Part shown: piece by piece, positions 63,394 through 64,000 of the stretch
How the letters are laid out: each line of letters begins with the position of its first letter
Numbering within the stretch: the stretch's first letter is position 1
Assembly (NCBI RefSeq): GCF_019264445.1
Contig: NZ_JAHVAB010000046.1
Span: 1 to 64,000 of the forward strand
Reading direction: 5' to 3'
Length of the DNA stretch: 64,000 nucleotides
Source of the DNA: Hydrogenophaga sp.
GTDB taxonomy: Bacteria > Pseudomonadota > Gammaproteobacteria > Burkholderiales > Burkholderiaceae_C
Position numbers and translations under genes: made by a program
The notes under the pieces: model-generated
Told to the model about the DNA's origin: nothing
The model's database searches: none
The model's input: only the letters and a program-made list of their open reading frames with translations

Positions 63394-64000
63394 CGCCCGA
63401 TCTGATGGAAGAAGGCGCCAGGCGCGCCGAACGCGTGGCTGCGCTGGCCAGTGGCGGCGCCACCGAGTCGGGTGGCCGCCAGGCCGGTTTCTCGCGCCCG
63501 GTGGTGCGCGGCGAGGTGGACACCACGCACGGCCGCATCCTGTACCTGGAAGACGTGTGCGTGAGCTTCGATGGCTTCAAGGCCATCAACAAGCTCAGCC
63601 TGGACATCGCGCCCGGCGAGCTGCGCTGCATCATCGGCCCCAACGGCGCGGGCAAGACCACGATGATGGACATCATCACCGGCAAGACCAAGCCCGATTC
63701 GGGCCAGGTGTTCTTCGGCAGCACGATCGACCTGCTGCGCTACCGCGAGGCCGAGATTGCCGCCATGGGCATTGGCCGCAAGTTCCAGAAGCCCACGGTG
63801 TTCGAACACCTGAGCGTGTTTGAAAACCTGGAGCTCGCGCTGGCCACCGACAAGCGTGTGCGCCACTCCATGGTGTTTGCGCTCACGGGCGAAGAGAAAG
63901 ACCGCCTGGGCGAAGTGCTGCAGACCATCCACCTCACCGACAGCGCCGCGCGCCAGGCCGGCAACCTCAGCCACGGGCAGAAGCAGTGGCTGGAGATCGG
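63390..64000 (+). CDS. urtD: Urea ABC transporter ATPase UrtD (cut by window end)
   Basis: The first 203 residues are present. Motifs: LYLEDVCVSFDGFKAINKLS, IIGPNGAGKTTMMDII (Walker A), GRKFQKPTVFEHLSVFENLE (Q-loop region) and LSHGQKQWLEIG (signature). It continues beyond 64000; the Walker B is next. An Ala/Arg-rich head of about 45 residues precedes the domain. urtE is expected to follow. Confidence 0.95.
   Translation, partial: MTPDLMEEGARRAERVAALASGGATESGGRQAGFSRPVVRGEVDTTHGRILYLEDVCVSFDGFKAINKLSLDIAPGELRCIIGPNGAGKTTMMDIITGKTKPDSGQVFFGSTIDLLRYREAEIAAMGIGRKFQKPTVFEHLSVFENLELALATDKRVRHSMVFALTGEEKDRLGEVLQTIHLTDSAARQAGNLSHGQKQWLEI

Overview
The window looks like the chromosome of a high-GC Burkholderiales bacterium, probably a member of the Comamonadaceae (Hydrogenophaga/Acidovorax-like). 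The evidence is the gene order greB / spoT-rpoZ-gmk-yicC / kinase-phosphatase-rph-rdgB-hemW, a DUF4148 repeat protein, a split urease and urt urea-transport locus, and GC-rich intergenic repeats typical of that family. The assignment is inferred from gene content; no database was searched.

Bases 1-32391 are the right-hand part of a heavy-metal resistance island. Its right end is a 46-bp copy of the 3' half of tRNA-Arg(ACG) at 32346-32391, which looks like the attachment-site scar. The island is a mosaic. From left to right it holds: integrase and copper-ATPase remnants; a leftward copper operon (Cys/His-rich protein, small periplasmic protein, TolC-like protein, multicopper oxidase, cupredoxin, CusF) followed by a cut-down four-helix copper protein and a DUF305 protein; a CopA-type Cu+ ATPase, CopK and a glutaredoxin-MauE fusion; a second, collapsed copper cluster; cusCBA; a DUF305 membrane protein and a half-size CDF transporter; a leftward Zn/Cd/Pb ATPase operon that also encodes DUF3703, CzcI-like, LspA, DsbB, DsbA-like and a broken Sco protein; an arsenic-type GAPDH pseudogene cut by an IS110 element; a toxin-antitoxin pair; and a frameshifted kfrA. 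Three MerR-type promoters with 19-bp spacers survive, but every regulator visible in the island is truncated.

Bases 32392-44771 are core genome: transcription and stringent response (greB, rpoZ, spoT), guanylate kinase, yicC, a translationally coupled Ser/Thr kinase and PP2C phosphatase, rph-rdgB-hemW, a heavy-metal-type two-component system divergent from a DUF4148 gene, and tRNA-Ser(TGA).

Bases 44812-64000 concern urea. Urease genes ureA-ureJ-ureB and ureC-E-F-G run leftward and are split by an opposite-strand beta-helix lipoprotein gene. Divergent from ureA lies a 1198-residue fusion of an NCS1 nucleobase-type permease with a hybrid histidine kinase, overlapping a LuxR-type response regulator. 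I regard this as the best candidate for an uncharacterised system: a transporter-like sensor beside urease and urea-uptake genes. A collapsed type I restriction locus (hsdM' fused to 'hsdR) follows, then urtABCD (urtD is cut by the window end). Intergenic-type repeats lie in frame inside the NCS1-kinase linker and near the N-terminus of UrtC.
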